From NCBI GenBank assembly GCA_020217265.1, contig JAIWOS010000190.1, positions 1-12,172 of the forward strand: 12,172 bases of DNA. Reading direction: 5' to 3'. Position 1 is the first letter of the stretch; each line of letters starts with the position of its first letter. This document shows positions 1 through 8,312 of the stretch, piece after piece. The DNA is from Thiobacillus sp. (GTDB lineage Bacteria; Pseudomonadota; Gammaproteobacteria; Burkholderiales; Thiobacillaceae). Made by a program: the position numbers and the translations under genes. Below the pieces are notes generated by a model. The model did not search any database. It was given only the letters and a program-made list of their open reading frames with translations, and was not told the origin of the DNA.

Positions 1-1
1 T

Positions 2-833
<832 letters not shown>

Positions 834-834
<1 letters not shown>

Positions 835-863
835 AAAACGCCCCGGCTCCGCGGGGCGTTTTT
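834..863. terminator. Bidirectional intrinsic terminator between DUF2069 and leuA
   Basis: A perfect 12-base inverted repeat (AAAAACGCCCCG at 834-845 and CGGGGCGTTTTT at 852-863) surrounds a 6-base loop. The GC core is flanked by A5 on one side and T5 on the other, so it can terminate transcripts from both directions. It begins on the last base of the DUF2069 stop codon and lies 19 bases from the leuA stop. It serves both convergent units. Confidence 0.92.
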
Positions 864-882
864 CTTTCTCATGGCGCAAGGC

Positions 883-2418
883 TCACACTTGCGGGTGAGC
901 ACGCTCAAGCTTGGCGTCGAGCTTGTTCAGTGCATGCAGATAGGCCTTGGCCGAGGCCACGACGATGTCGGTGTCCGCGCCCTGGCCATTCACCACCCGG
1001 CCGTTCTTCGCCAGGCGCACGGTCACCTCGCCCTGCGCGTCGGTGCCGCTGGTGATGTTGTTCACCGAATAGAGCAACAGGTCGGCACCGCTCGCGACCA
1101 CCGATTCGAGCGCCTTGAAGGTCGCATCGACCGGCCCGGAGCCATTGCCTTCGGCCCGGCGTTCATTGCCTTCGTCGGTAAAGACCAGGGTGGCATGCGG
1201 CACTTCGCCCGTTTCCGAACAGACCTTCATCGACACCAGCTTGAAGCGTTCGTGCTCGGCGGCGTAGCCTTCGTCGGACACCAGCGCCTGCAGATCCTCG
1301 TCGAAGATTTCGCGCTTCTTGTCAGCAAGATCCTTGAAGCGTGCGAACGCGGTGTTCAAGGCTTCTTCGGTTTCGAGCACGATGCCAAGCTCGGCGAGCT
1401 TGCTCTTGAACGCGGCGCGGCCCGAGAGCTTGCCGAGCGTGAGTCGGTTGGCATGCCAGCCCACATCCTCGGCGCGCATGATTTCGTAGGTCTCGCGGTG
1501 CTTGAGCACGCCGTCCTGATGGATTCCGGATTCGTGCGCGAAGGCGTTCGCGCCAACGATGGCCTTGTTGGGCTGCACCGGATAGCCGGTGATGGTCGAG
1601 ACGAGCTTGGACGCAGGCACGATCTGCGTCGCGTCGATCCTCGAATCGCAGTTGAACACGTCGCGGCGGGTGCGCACCGCCATCACGATCTCTTCCAGCG
1701 AGGCGTTGCCCGCGCGCTCGCCCAGTCCATTGATGGTGCACTCGACCTGGCGCGCGCCGTTCATCACTGCGGCGAGCGAGTTGGCGACCGCCATCCCGAG
1801 ATCGTTGTGGCAGTGCGTGCTCCAGATCACCTTATCCGAGTTCTTCACGCGCGCGATGAGTTCCTTCATGCGCTCGCCCCACAAGGCGGGAATCGAATAG
1901 CCGACGGTGTCGGGCACGTTGATGGTCCTGGCACCGGCTTCGATCACGGCGTCGAACACGCGCACGAGGAAATCCATCTCCGAGCGCACCGCGTCCTCGG
2001 CGGAAAACTCGACGTCGTCGGTGTACTCGAGCGCAAGCTTCACCGCCTTCACGGCCGCTTCGACGACCTGGTCGGGGGTCATGCGCAGCTTTTTCTCCAT
2101 GTGGATGGGGCTGGTCGCGATGAAGGTGTGGATGCGGCCTTTTTTAGCCGGCTTGATCGCCTCGCCGGCGGCGCGGATGTCGCGTTCGTTCGCCCGCGCG
2201 AGCGAGCACACGGTCGAATTCGTGATGGTCTCGGCGATCGCTCGGATCGCATCGGCGTCGCCCGGGCTCGCCGCTGCGAAGCCGGCCTCGATCACGTCGA
2301 CACCGAGCTTTTCGAGCTGGCGGGCGATGCGGAGTTTTTCTTCCTTGGTCATCGACGCACCGGGGCTCTGCTCGCCATCGCGCAAGGTGGTGTCGAAAAT
2401 GTACAAACGGTCGTTCAT
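883..2418 (-). CDS. leuA: 2-isopropylmalate synthase
   Basis: This enzyme condenses acetyl-CoA with 2-ketoisovalerate, the first committed step of leucine synthesis, in the cytoplasm. The 511 residues are near the usual length of the long bacterial LeuA. The N-terminal TIM barrel carries DTTLRDGEQ at residues 9-17 (metal ligand Asp14), the metal-binding STHCHNDLG with His202 and His204, and [14 protein letters not shown] around 230-243. The linker contains [15 protein letters not shown] (289-303). From about residue 380 there is the C-terminal regulatory domain with GSGPVDA (427-432 region), the leucine feedback domain. The ATG has GGAG seven bases upstream (2426-2429). The gene is last in the minus-strand ilv-psd-pssA-leuA series, 247 bases after pssA, and that gap holds candidate promoters and a leucine-rich leader ORF. 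No disruption is seen. Confidence 0.97.
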   Translation of the reverse strand: MNDRLYIFDTTLRDGEQSPGASMTKEEKLRIARQLEKLGVDVIEAGFAAASPGDADAIRAIAETITNSTVCSLARANERDIRAAGEAIKPAKKGRIHTFIATSPIHMEKKLRMTPDQVVEAAVKAVKLALEYTDDVEFSAEDAVRSEMDFLVRVFDAVIEAGARTINVPDTVGYSIPALWGERMKELIARVKNSDKVIWSTHCHNDLGMAVANSLAAVMNGARQVECTINGLGERAGNASLEEIVMAVRTRRDVFNCDSRIDATQIVPASKLVSTITGYPVQPNKAIVGANAFAHESGIHQDGVLKHRETYEIMRAEDVGWHANRLTLGKLSGRAAFKSKLAELGIVLETEEALNTAFARFKDLADKKREIFDEDLQALVSDEGYAAEHERFKLVSMKVCSETGEVPHATLVFTDEGNERRAEGNGSGPVDATFKALESVVASGADLLLYSVNNITSGTDAQGEVTVRLAKNGRVVNGQGADTDIVVASAKAYLHALNKLDAKLERAHPQV

Positions 2419-2469
2419 GGCTGGGCTCCATGGAGGTCGGCGGCGCTTTCCGGCGCATCGTGCCGACGC

Positions 2470-2475
2470 ATTATA
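2470..2475 (-). promoter_or_regulatory. Candidate proximal leuA promoter, -10 box TATAAT
   Basis: Read on the minus strand this is a perfect TATAAT, 51 bases upstream of the leuA start, predicting a leader of about 45 nucleotides. No TTGACA-like -35 box lies 16-18 bases upstream (that stretch is GC-rich), so the promoter would be weak or activator-dependent. The palindrome at 2480-2492 fills the spacer. This is a motif match only. Confidence 0.45.
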
Positions 2476-2479
2476 TTAG

Positions 2480-2492
2480 GTGTGCCGCACAC
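2480..2492. promoter_or_regulatory. Palindrome GTGTGC-C-GCACAC in the leuA promoter spacer
   Basis: A perfect 6-base inverted repeat with a one-base centre sits five bases upstream of the candidate leuA -10 box, that is, in the -17 to -29 region. A regulator bound there would contact the same space as RNA polymerase. The arms can also form part of an RNA hairpin in a longer leuA leader. The regulator is unknown. Confidence 0.45.
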
Positions 2493-2504
2493 GGCGGCCG
2501 GCTC

Positions 2505-2521
2505 GGGGTACTGCAGGGGTA
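2505..2521. repeat. Tandem GGGGTA direct repeat with 11-base period, next to a G7 tract
   Basis: GGGGTA occurs at 2505-2510 and 2516-2521, one helical turn apart, and runs straight into seven G at 2522-2528. As leuA-strand RNA the whole stretch is C-rich and poor in G, as expected for a Rho-loading region, and it begins directly after the leader ORF stop. It may equally be an activator site about 30-45 bases upstream of the proximal -10. Function is not shown. Confidence 0.35.
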
Positions 2522-2528
2522 GGGGGGG

Positions 2529-2618
2529 TCAATGTGCGCGCGCGACGCGCAGCAGCAGGCTGCCGAACAGAACGTTCGACAGGCAGAGGAGGAAAGACGG
2601 TTGCGACCAATTAGACAT
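2529..2618 (-). CDS. Putative leucine-rich leader peptide upstream of leuA
   Basis: This 29-codon ORF on the leuA strand encodes a peptide starting MSNWSQPSFLLCLSN and ending LLLRVARAH. It has seven leucines in 29 residues, including a run of three CTG codons at 2550-2558, and it stops 110 bases before leuA. Its size and Leu run resemble the 28-residue LeuL leader of enterobacteria, whose translation rate senses charged leucyl-tRNA. The ATG falls at the start point predicted for the promoter at 2626-2653, so it would be translated without a ribosome binding site. No hairpin with a U-run follows, so classical attenuation by an intrinsic terminator is not supported; Rho-dependent control through the C-rich tract is possible. 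It could also be a chance ORF, since CTG runs are common in GC-rich DNA. Confidence 0.4.
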   Translation of the reverse strand: MSNWSQPSFLLCLSNVLFGSLLLRVARAH

Positions 2619-2625
2619 AGTCTAA
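2611..2625. promoter_or_regulatory. Candidate operator TTAGAC-ATA-GTCTAA
   Basis: This perfect 6-base inverted repeat extends imperfectly to CAATTAGAC / GTCTAAATTG (2608-2629, one inserted A). It lies in an AT-rich island of an otherwise GC-rich region, directly downstream of a TACAAT -10 box on the leuA strand, so its centre coincides with the predicted transcription start. That is a standard repressor position. TTAGA...TCTAA half-sites recall operators of the Fur superfamily (Irr/PerR-like), but the assignment is only a resemblance. Confidence 0.5.
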
Positions 2626-2653
2626 ATTGTATGGATTTTTTATCGGGCCGCAA
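2626..2653 (-). promoter_or_regulatory. Candidate distal leuA promoter (TTGCGG / 16 / TACAAT)
   Basis: On the minus strand TTGCGG (2648-2653) is followed after 16 bases by TACAAT (2626-2631), which matches the sigma-70 -10 consensus at five of six positions. The predicted start, near 2619, falls inside the TTAGAC palindrome and on the ATG of the leucine-rich leader ORF. This promoter would give leuA a leader of about 200 bases. The -35 box is weak. Confidence 0.45.
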
Positions 2654-2665
2654 GCCTCGCGTGCA

Positions 2666-3427
2666 TCAGGCCGCAGGTTTGCGGCGGAAGCGTTGCATCA
2701 GCGCATCGACGTAGCCCGACAGGCCGTACAGCGCAAATACCCCGAACAGCACTTCGGGCGGGCTGGTCGAAATCAGGATGAAGGCGAGCACGACCAGCAG
2801 GATGACGAAAAACGGCACGCTCTTCCTGAGATTGATTTCCTTGCCGCTGTAGTAGCGGAAGTTGCTGACCATGGTCAGCCCGCCGAACAGGGCCAGCGCG
2901 GCGGCAAGCAGGCGCACGTCGTGCCCTGCCACGCCGTATTCGTTCATGACCCAGACGAAGCCGGCGATCAAGGCCGCCGCCGACGGACTGGGCAGCCCCT
3001 GGAAAAAGCGCTTGTCGGTGACCGCATCGATCTGCGTATTGAAGCGCGCCAGCCGCAGCGCGGCGCCAGCGCAGTAGACGAAGGCAGCGATCCAGCCGAG
3101 CTTGCCCATGTCCTGCAGGGCGAATTCATAGATGACCAGCGCCGGTGCGACGCCGAAGGACACCATGTCGGAGAGGCTGTCGTATTCGGCGCCGAATGCG
3201 CTCTGGGTGTGCGTCATGCGGGCGACACGACCATCCAGCCCGTCGAGCACCATGGCGATGAAGATGGCGATCGCCGCGTGCTCGAAGCGACCGTTCATGG
3301 CCTGCACCACGGCATAGAAGCCGGCGAACAGCGCGCCGGTGGTGAACAGGTTGGGCAGCAGGTAGATGCCGCGGTCGCGCATGCGCGGGCGGCCGAGGTC
3401 GATTTTGCGGTGGTCGAATTCGGGCAT
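2666..3427 (-). CDS. pssA: CDP-diacylglycerol--serine O-phosphatidyltransferase
   Basis: This integral membrane enzyme transfers phosphatidyl from CDP-diacylglycerol to serine, giving phosphatidylserine and CMP. The CDP-alcohol phosphatidyltransferase signature D-G-x2-A-R-x8-G-x3-D-x3-D is complete at about residues 65-87 (DGRVAR...G...D...D), supplying the metal-binding aspartates. RGIYLLPNLFTTGALFAGF near the N-terminus is typical of the bacterial PssA subclass. Several membrane segments follow, and a basic tail (RFRRKPAA) ends the protein. The ATG at 3425-3427 gives 253 residues; a TTG six bases further upstream (3431-3433) is an alternative start, and neither has a clear Shine-Dalgarno sequence. 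It lies 12 bases after psd, so it is probably co-transcribed with it: PssA makes the substrate that Psd consumes. No terminator is visible after its stop. Confidence 0.95.
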   Translation of the reverse strand: MPEFDHRKIDLGRPRMRDRGIYLLPNLFTTGALFAGFYAVVQAMNGRFEHAAIAIFIAMVLDGLDGRVARMTHTQSAFGAEYDSLSDMVSFGVAPALVIYEFALQDMGKLGWIAAFVYCAGAALRLARFNTQIDAVTDKRFFQGLPSPSAAALIAGFVWVMNEYGVAGHDVRLLAAALALFGGLTMVSNFRYYSGKEINLRKSVPFFVILLVVLAFILISTSPPEVLFGVFALYGLSGYVDALMQRFRRKPAA

Positions 3428-3439
3428 GGCCAAGGCGGA

Positions 3440-4066
3440 TTACCAGCGGGCCAGTATGGTACGCCCGCCCATGACTTTCTGGCCGATGGACACCTCGGCG
3501 CGTGCCGCGACCGGCAGGTAGACATCCACCCGCGAACCGAAGCGGATGAAGCCGTAACGCTGGCCACGCGTCAGACGGTCGCCCGCACGCACGTAGCACA
3601 GGATGCGGCGCGCGATCAGGCCCGCAATCTGCACGGAGGTGACGTCGCCGCGCGCGCTGGCAATGTGAATCGCGTTGCGCTCGTTCTCGGTCGAGGCCTT
3701 GTCGAGATCGGCATTGACGAAGCTGCCGGGCGTGTACCACACGTTCTTCACTTCACCGTCGACCGGGCTCTTGTTCGAATGGACGTTGAAGACGTTCATG
3801 AAGACGCTGATCTTCAAGGCCTCGCGATCGAGGTATTCGTCACGGCATTTTTCCACCGCGACAATGCGGCCATCGGCAGGGGAAATCACGGCATCGGCGT
3901 CGGCGGGCGGCACGCGCACCGGGTCGCGAAAAAACTGAAGCGCGAACACCGCCCAGATCCAGAACGGGATCGACCAGACTCCGACGAGCCAGGTGGCGAT
4001 GAGCGCTGCCGCAAACGCAGCCAGCAACACGAGCCAGCCTTCGCGGGCGATGAGGGGATTCTTCAT
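3440..4066 (-). CDS. psd: Phosphatidylserine decarboxylase proenzyme (short type)
   Basis: This enzyme decarboxylates phosphatidylserine to phosphatidylethanolamine. The 208-residue length fits the short Psd subfamily of many non-enteric bacteria. Two hydrophobic stretches (about residues 10-30 and 32-46) anchor it in the inner membrane, then [13 protein letters not shown] (60-72) and [16 protein letters not shown] (89-104) mark the catalytic domain. The self-cleavage site is the Gly-Ser of [15 protein letters not shown]: Gly177-Ser178. Ser178 would become the pyruvoyl group, giving a long beta chain and an alpha chain of about 31 residues. The ATG is preceded by CCCCTGAAA without a good Shine-Dalgarno. 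It follows ilvC after 96 bases and precedes pssA closely, so the lipid pair is embedded in the branched-chain amino acid series. Confidence 0.95.
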   Translation of the reverse strand: MKNPLIAREGWLVLLAAFAAALIATWLVGVWSIPFWIWAVFALQFFRDPVRVPPADADAVISPADGRIVAVEKCRDEYLDREALKISVFMNVFNVHSNKSPVDGEVKNVWYTPGSFVNADLDKASTENERNAIHIASARGDVTSVQIAGLIARRILCYVRAGDRLTRGQRYGFIRFGSRVDVYLPVAARAEVSIGQKVMGGRTILARW

Positions 4067-4109
4067 TTTCAGGGGCTATGCGTTAGGCGCCGGGGGCCCG
4101 GAAAACGAA

Positions 4110-4128
4110 GGCGCGACACAGCCGCGCC
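4110..4128 (-). other. GC-rich hairpin between ilvC and psd
   Basis: The inverted repeat GGCGCG (4110-4115) and CGCGCC (4123-4128) has a 7-base loop. On the minus strand it is followed by TTCGTTTTCC, only a partial U-run. It could be a leaky terminator or a processing and stability element that sets psd-pssA expression below ilvIHC. No promoter is obvious in the rest of the 96-base gap. Confidence 0.35.
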
Positions 4129-4162
4129 GCCTCCCGGAGCCTACCCCCCAGCCCCTACATCC

Positions 4163-5230
<1,068 letters not shown>

Positions 5231-5722
5231 TCAAACTTTCAGGCTGCGCTCGCCGCGGCCGATGCCTGACGCGCCGGTGCGCACGGTTTCGATGATGAAG
5301 GCAGGGTCGATCGCCTCCAGGAAGGCGTCCAGCTTGGAGCCGGTGCCGGTCAGCTCGATGGTGTAGGTCGAGTCGGTGACGTCGATGATGCGGCCGCGGA
5401 AGATGTCGGCGGTACGCTTCATCTCCTCGCGTCCGGCGCCCACAGCCTTGACCTTGAGCAACATCAGCTCGCGCTCGATGTGGCGGCCTTCAGTGAGATC
5501 CATCACCTTGATCACGTCGACCAGCTTGTTCAACTGCTTGGTGATCTGCTCGATGACGTCTTCCGAGCCCGTGGTGACGATGGTCATGCGCGACAGCGTG
5601 GCATCCTCGGTCGGCGCCACGGTAAGCGACTCGATGTTGTAGGCACGGGCTGAGAAGAGCCCCGCGACGCGCGACAGCGCGCCCGCCTCGTTTTCCATCA
5701 GCAGCGAAATGATGTGGCGCAT
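5231..5722 (-). CDS. ilvH: Acetolactate synthase small (regulatory) subunit
   Basis: This is the regulatory partner of IlvI: it stimulates the catalytic subunit and confers valine feedback inhibition. The 163 residues match the enterobacterial IlvH length. The N-terminal ACT domain runs from about residue 3 to 77, with Asn11, Gly14 and Asn29 conserved at the valine-binding positions known from E. coli IlvH, so valine sensitivity is expected. The C-terminal domain (about 80-160) contains ELMLLKVKA and the FRGRIIDVTDSTYTIELTG stretch typical of the family. The start lies one base after the ilvI stop, and a strong GGAGGA within the end of ilvI serves as its ribosome binding site, so the subunits are translationally coupled. 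Confidence 0.97.
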   Translation of the reverse strand: MRHIISLLMENEAGALSRVAGLFSARAYNIESLTVAPTEDATLSRMTIVTTGSEDVIEQITKQLNKLVDVIKVMDLTEGRHIERELMLLKVKAVGAGREEMKRTADIFRGRIIDVTDSTYTIELTGTGSKLDAFLEAIDPAFIIETVRTGASGIGRGERSLKV

Positions 5723-5723
5723 G

Positions 5724-7436
5724 TCAGAGTTCCTCCGCCAGGATCATTTCGGACAGGCCCTTGCCGCCTTCGACCATGGGGAACACGTTTTCGGTCTGGT
5801 CGGTCTGGAAATCCATGAACACCATGCGTTCCTTGAGCGCGGGCGAGAAAGCCTCCCGGATCGCGGCCTCGACGTCCTCCGGCTTCTCGATCTTCATGCC
5901 AACGTGGCCGTAGGCTTCGGCGAGTTTCACGAAATCAGGCAAGGACTCCATGTACGACTCGGCGTAGCGGCTGCCGTAGAAGAATTCCTGCCACTGCCGC
6001 ACCATGCCCATGTAGCGGTTGTTGAGCGTGAGCACCTTGACCGGGATGCGGTACTGCTTGCAGGTGGAAAGCTCCTGGATGTTCATCTGGATCGAGGATT
6101 CGCCGGTGATGCAGGCGACCTGTGCATCGGGAAACGCGAGCTGCACGCCCATCGCGTACGGCAGGCCGACGCCCATGGTTCCCAAGCCCCCGGAATTGAT
6201 CCAGCGGCGCGGCTGGTCGAACTTGTAGTACTGCGCCGCCCACATCTGGTGCTGGCCGACGTCGGAGGTGACGTAGGCCTCACCCTTGGTCACTTCCCAC
6301 AGTTTCTCGACCACGTACTGCGGCTTGATGATGGGGCTCTGCTTGTTGTACTTGAGACAGTTTTTCGAACGCCACAGCTCGATCTGCGTCCACCACGCGG
6401 TCAGCGCCTCGGCATCGGGCCTGTCCTTGGCCTGCTTCAGGAGTGTCAGCATTTCGGTCAGCACGTTCTTCACGTCGCCGACGATGGGCACGTCGACCTT
6501 CACGCGCTTGGAAATCGACGAAGGGTCGATGTCGACGTGGATGATGCGCCGCTGCTCGCGCGCGAAGTGCGCGGGATTGCCGATCACGCGATCGTCGAAA
6601 CGCGCGCCCACGGCCAGCAGCACGTCGCAGTGCTGCATTGCCATGTTGGCCTCATAGGTACCGTGCATGCCGAGCATGCCGAGGTTCTGCCGGTCGGTGG
6701 CAGGATAACCGCCCAGCCCCATCAGGGTATTGGTGACCGGAAAACCGAGCAGACGCGCCACTTCCACCAGCTGCGCCGCAGCGTTGCCGAGCACCACGCC
6801 GCCGCCGGTGTAGATCATCGGCCGCTTGGCCTCGAGAAGCATCTGCACCGCGCGCTTCAGCTGCCCGCTGTGGCCCTTGACCACCGGATTGTACGAACGC
6901 ATCTCGACGGTGGCCGGATACTCGAAGTCGGTCGTGTGATAGGTCACGTCCTTGGGCACGTCGACGACCACCGGGCCGGGGCGTCCGGTCGCGGCAATGA
7001 TGAAAGCCTTTTTCATCGTCGCCGCCAGATCCTTCACGTCCTTGACGAGAAAGTTGTGCTTGACGCAGGGGCGCGTGATGCCGACGGTGTCGACTTCCTG
7101 GAAGGCGTCCATGCCGATTGCCGGAGTCGGCACCTGGCCGGTGACGACGACGATGGGAATGGAATCCATGTAGGCCGTGGCGATGCCCGTGACCGCATTG
7201 GTCACTCCGGGGCCGGAAGTCACGAGCGCGACGCCGACACGGCCGGTCGCGCGCGCGTAGGCGTCCGCTGCGTGTACGGCGGCCTGTTCGTGGCGCACGA
7301 GCACGTGCTTGAATTTGTCCTGCTTGAAGATTTCGTCGTAAATGTTGAGCACGGCCCCGCCGGGATAGCCGAACACGAACTCGACTCCCTCCTCGGCCAG
7401 ACTTCGTACGACGATCTCGGCGCCCGTGGCTTCCAT
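5724..7436 (-). CDS. ilvI: Acetolactate synthase large (catalytic) subunit
   Basis: This thiamine-diphosphate enzyme joins two pyruvates to acetolactate, or pyruvate with 2-ketobutyrate, the first common step of branched-chain amino acid synthesis. The ATG at 7434-7436 gives 570 residues starting MEATGAEIVV, which matches the family; the open frame continues 28 codons further upstream but reads through leader DNA. Three domains are seen: N-terminal pyrimidine-binding with FGYPGGAVLNIYDE and catalytic Glu50 in RHEQAAVHAADAYAR; the central FAD-type domain (about 190-340); and the C-terminal pyrophosphate-binding domain. In the last, the usual GDG is replaced by Gly445-Glu446-Ser447 (ITGESSIQMN), with the second metal-ligand region NNRYMG at 472-477. 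No Shine-Dalgarno is evident. It is the first gene of the ilv-psd-pssA-leuA series. Confidence 0.97.
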   Translation of the reverse strand: MEATGAEIVVRSLAEEGVEFVFGYPGGAVLNIYDEIFKQDKFKHVLVRHEQAAVHAADAYARATGRVGVALVTSGPGVTNAVTGIATAYMDSIPIVVVTGQVPTPAIGMDAFQEVDTVGITRPCVKHNFLVKDVKDLAATMKKAFIIAATGRPGPVVVDVPKDVTYHTTDFEYPATVEMRSYNPVVKGHSGQLKRAVQMLLEAKRPMIYTGGGVVLGNAAAQLVEVARLLGFPVTNTLMGLGGYPATDRQNLGMLGMHGTYEANMAMQHCDVLLAVGARFDDRVIGNPAHFAREQRRIIHVDIDPSSISKRVKVDVPIVGDVKNVLTEMLTLLKQAKDRPDAEALTAWWTQIELWRSKNCLKYNKQSPIIKPQYVVEKLWEVTKGEAYVTSDVGQHQMWAAQYYKFDQPRRWINSGGLGTMGVGLPYAMGVQLAFPDAQVACITGESSIQMNIQELSTCKQYRIPVKVLTLNNRYMGMVRQWQEFFYGSRYAESYMESLPDFVKLAEAYGHVGMKIEKPEDVEAAIREAFSPALKERMVFMDFQTDQTENVFPMVEGGKGLSEMILAEEL

Positions 7437-7475
7437 AAACTGGCAATAAATCAAATCGTTGGTGAACCCGGGAGG

Positions 7476-7502
7476 GTAATCGGTTTGCCCTACCCCGGTC
7501 AA
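7476..7502 (-). promoter_or_regulatory. Candidate ilvI promoter (-35 TTGACC)
   Basis: On the minus strand a good -35 box TTGACC (7497-7502) is followed after 15-17 bases by GATTACCC (7474-7481), a poor -10 region. The start would be near 7467, giving a leader of about 30 bases. It lies between the terminator of the upstream unit and ilvI, where a promoter is required. The rest of the 163-base gap shows no leader peptide rich in branched-chain codons. Confidence 0.4.
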
Positions 7503-7546
7503 GAAAAGGCGCCTATTCAAGCGGCATCGCGTCTCGACCGGACAAC

Positions 7547-7570
7547 AAAAACCCCTCGCAAGGAGGGGTT
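7547..7570 (-). terminator. Intrinsic terminator of the DUF2173 operon
   Basis: AACCCCTC (7550-7557) and GAGGGGTT (7563-7570) form an 8-base stem with a 5-base loop. On the minus strand it is followed by TTTTTGTTG. It lies 30 bases after the stop of the last DUF2173 gene and separates that unit from ilvI. Confidence 0.9.
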
Positions 7571-7599
7571 GGCAAGCCCGAAGTCGAACTCAAGACGGC

Positions 7600-7935
7600 T
7601 TATTCGTGGGCGGCTTCAGCCAGCATCCGCATGATTTCGTTGAGCGATCCGTGTGCATTTTCGACCAGGCAGACCGTATTGCCCATGCTGCACACGGTAA
7701 TGGAATCGCCCTGTACCACCCAGCCCTGCGAGGGCGACCAGCCCCGCATCTGCGAGAACAGCGACAGCAGATCGGTGTTGCCGGACACCATGCGACGGTA
7801 CCACTGGGCAAAATGCGCCAGCCGTTCCATCAGCTCGGGAGGAAGCACGCCCTCGGCTTCCATCACCACGCCGTCGTCGCGAAAGCGGCAGACCGCGGTC
7901 ACGCCGTCGAGCACCAGAATTTTTTTCAGGGACAT
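7600..7935 (-). CDS. DUF2173 family protein, third gene of tandem trio
   Basis: A 111-residue soluble protein that I assign to the uncharacterised DUF2173 family. The start ATG has GAGGA eight bases upstream. The predicted order is helix (KKILVL), two strands (GVTAVCRF, GVVMEAEG), a long helix (about 33-62), then a beta meander GWVVQGDSITVCSMGNTVCLVEN (71-93) and a final helix. Its segment TVCSMGN aligns with TVCTVGN of the first gene of the trio, so the two are clear paralogues. Cysteines are at 16, 82 and 89; the helix-2 Cys-x-Ala-Asn motif of its two neighbours is absent. No signal peptide or catalytic motif is seen. It ends the operon and is followed by a terminator. The function is unknown. 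Confidence 0.85.
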   Translation of the reverse strand: MSLKKILVLDGVTAVCRFRDDGVVMEAEGVLPPELMERLAHFAQWYRRMVSGNTDLLSLFSQMRGWSPSQGWVVQGDSITVCSMGNTVCLVENAHGSLNEIMRMLAEAAHE

Positions 7936-7946
7936 GGCGCGTGTCC

Positions 7947-8285
7947 TCAGACCGTTTGCAGGGCATTAAAGGCGGCTTCGTAATCGGCGTCGCGATTCTT
8001 GACGATCACGCCGCAGTTGCCGTTGACCACCACCGACCACTCCAGTCCAACCACGGAAAACCCTTTCAGGGGCTGAAACCCGCCCTGCCCCGTGACGGCC
8101 TCCCAGCCGCGCGCCTCCATGCTTGCGATGGCGAGATTCGCCACGCACGAACGGGCGAGCAGGTCGAGCACCTGCGGCGTGAGTTCGGTGCCTTCGCGCA
8201 GCACGTGGCTTTGCAGTTCGCCCTTGTCCGTGTAGGTGAAAGCCGCCATCGCGCCCGGCAGCTCCATCATCTTTTCAAGATTCAT
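7947..8285 (-). CDS. DUF2173 family protein, second gene of tandem trio
   Basis: A 112-residue cytoplasmic protein that begins MNLEKMMELPGAMAAFTYTDKG, the DUF2173-type start. A GGGGAG box lies seven bases before the ATG. Helix 2 ends in RSCVANLAIASMEARGW (Cys47 in a Cys-x-Ala-Asn motif also found in the first gene of the trio). The C-terminal strands contain KGFSVVGLEWSVVVNGNCGVIVKN, where Gly-Asn-Cys91-Gly replaces the Gly-Asn turn of its paralogues; the final helix is DYEAAFNAL. It lies 27 bases after the first and 11 bases before the third gene. It is the most diverged of the three, with a GQGG insertion before the meander. No catalytic residues are recognised; function unknown. Confidence 0.85.
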   Translation of the reverse strand: MNLEKMMELPGAMAAFTYTDKGELQSHVLREGTELTPQVLDLLARSCVANLAIASMEARGWEAVTGQGGFQPLKGFSVVGLEWSVVVNGNCGVIVKNRDADYEAAFNALQTV

Positions 8286-8312
8286 ACGTTCGCTCCCCTG
8301 GTTGTTGTCGAA

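Noticed and set aside
2564..2578. CGAAC-N5-GTTCG inverted repeat as a possible SOS or other operator
   Set aside because: It does not match the LexA consensus, lies within the leader ORF, and a 5-base repeat of this kind is expected by chance.
871..2625. 584-codon open frame on the plus strand across leuA
   Set aside because: It is antisense to a fully recognisable LeuA, has no family resemblance, and is rich in His, Arg, Ala and Gly as expected for a complement frame in GC-rich DNA.
4067..4162. Possible promoter for psd in the ilvC-psd gap
   Set aside because: No -35/-10 pair was found; only a GC-rich inverted repeat is visible, so it is listed only as a hairpin.
7437..7520. 28-codon N-terminal extension of ilvI as a leader or targeting segment
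   Set aside because: The extension covers the candidate promoter region and precedes the conserved family start METG-like sequence, so it is most likely untranslated DNA.
5709..7634. 641-codon plus-strand open frame across ilvI
   Set aside because: Antisense shadow of the acetolactate synthase gene, with no recognisable motifs.
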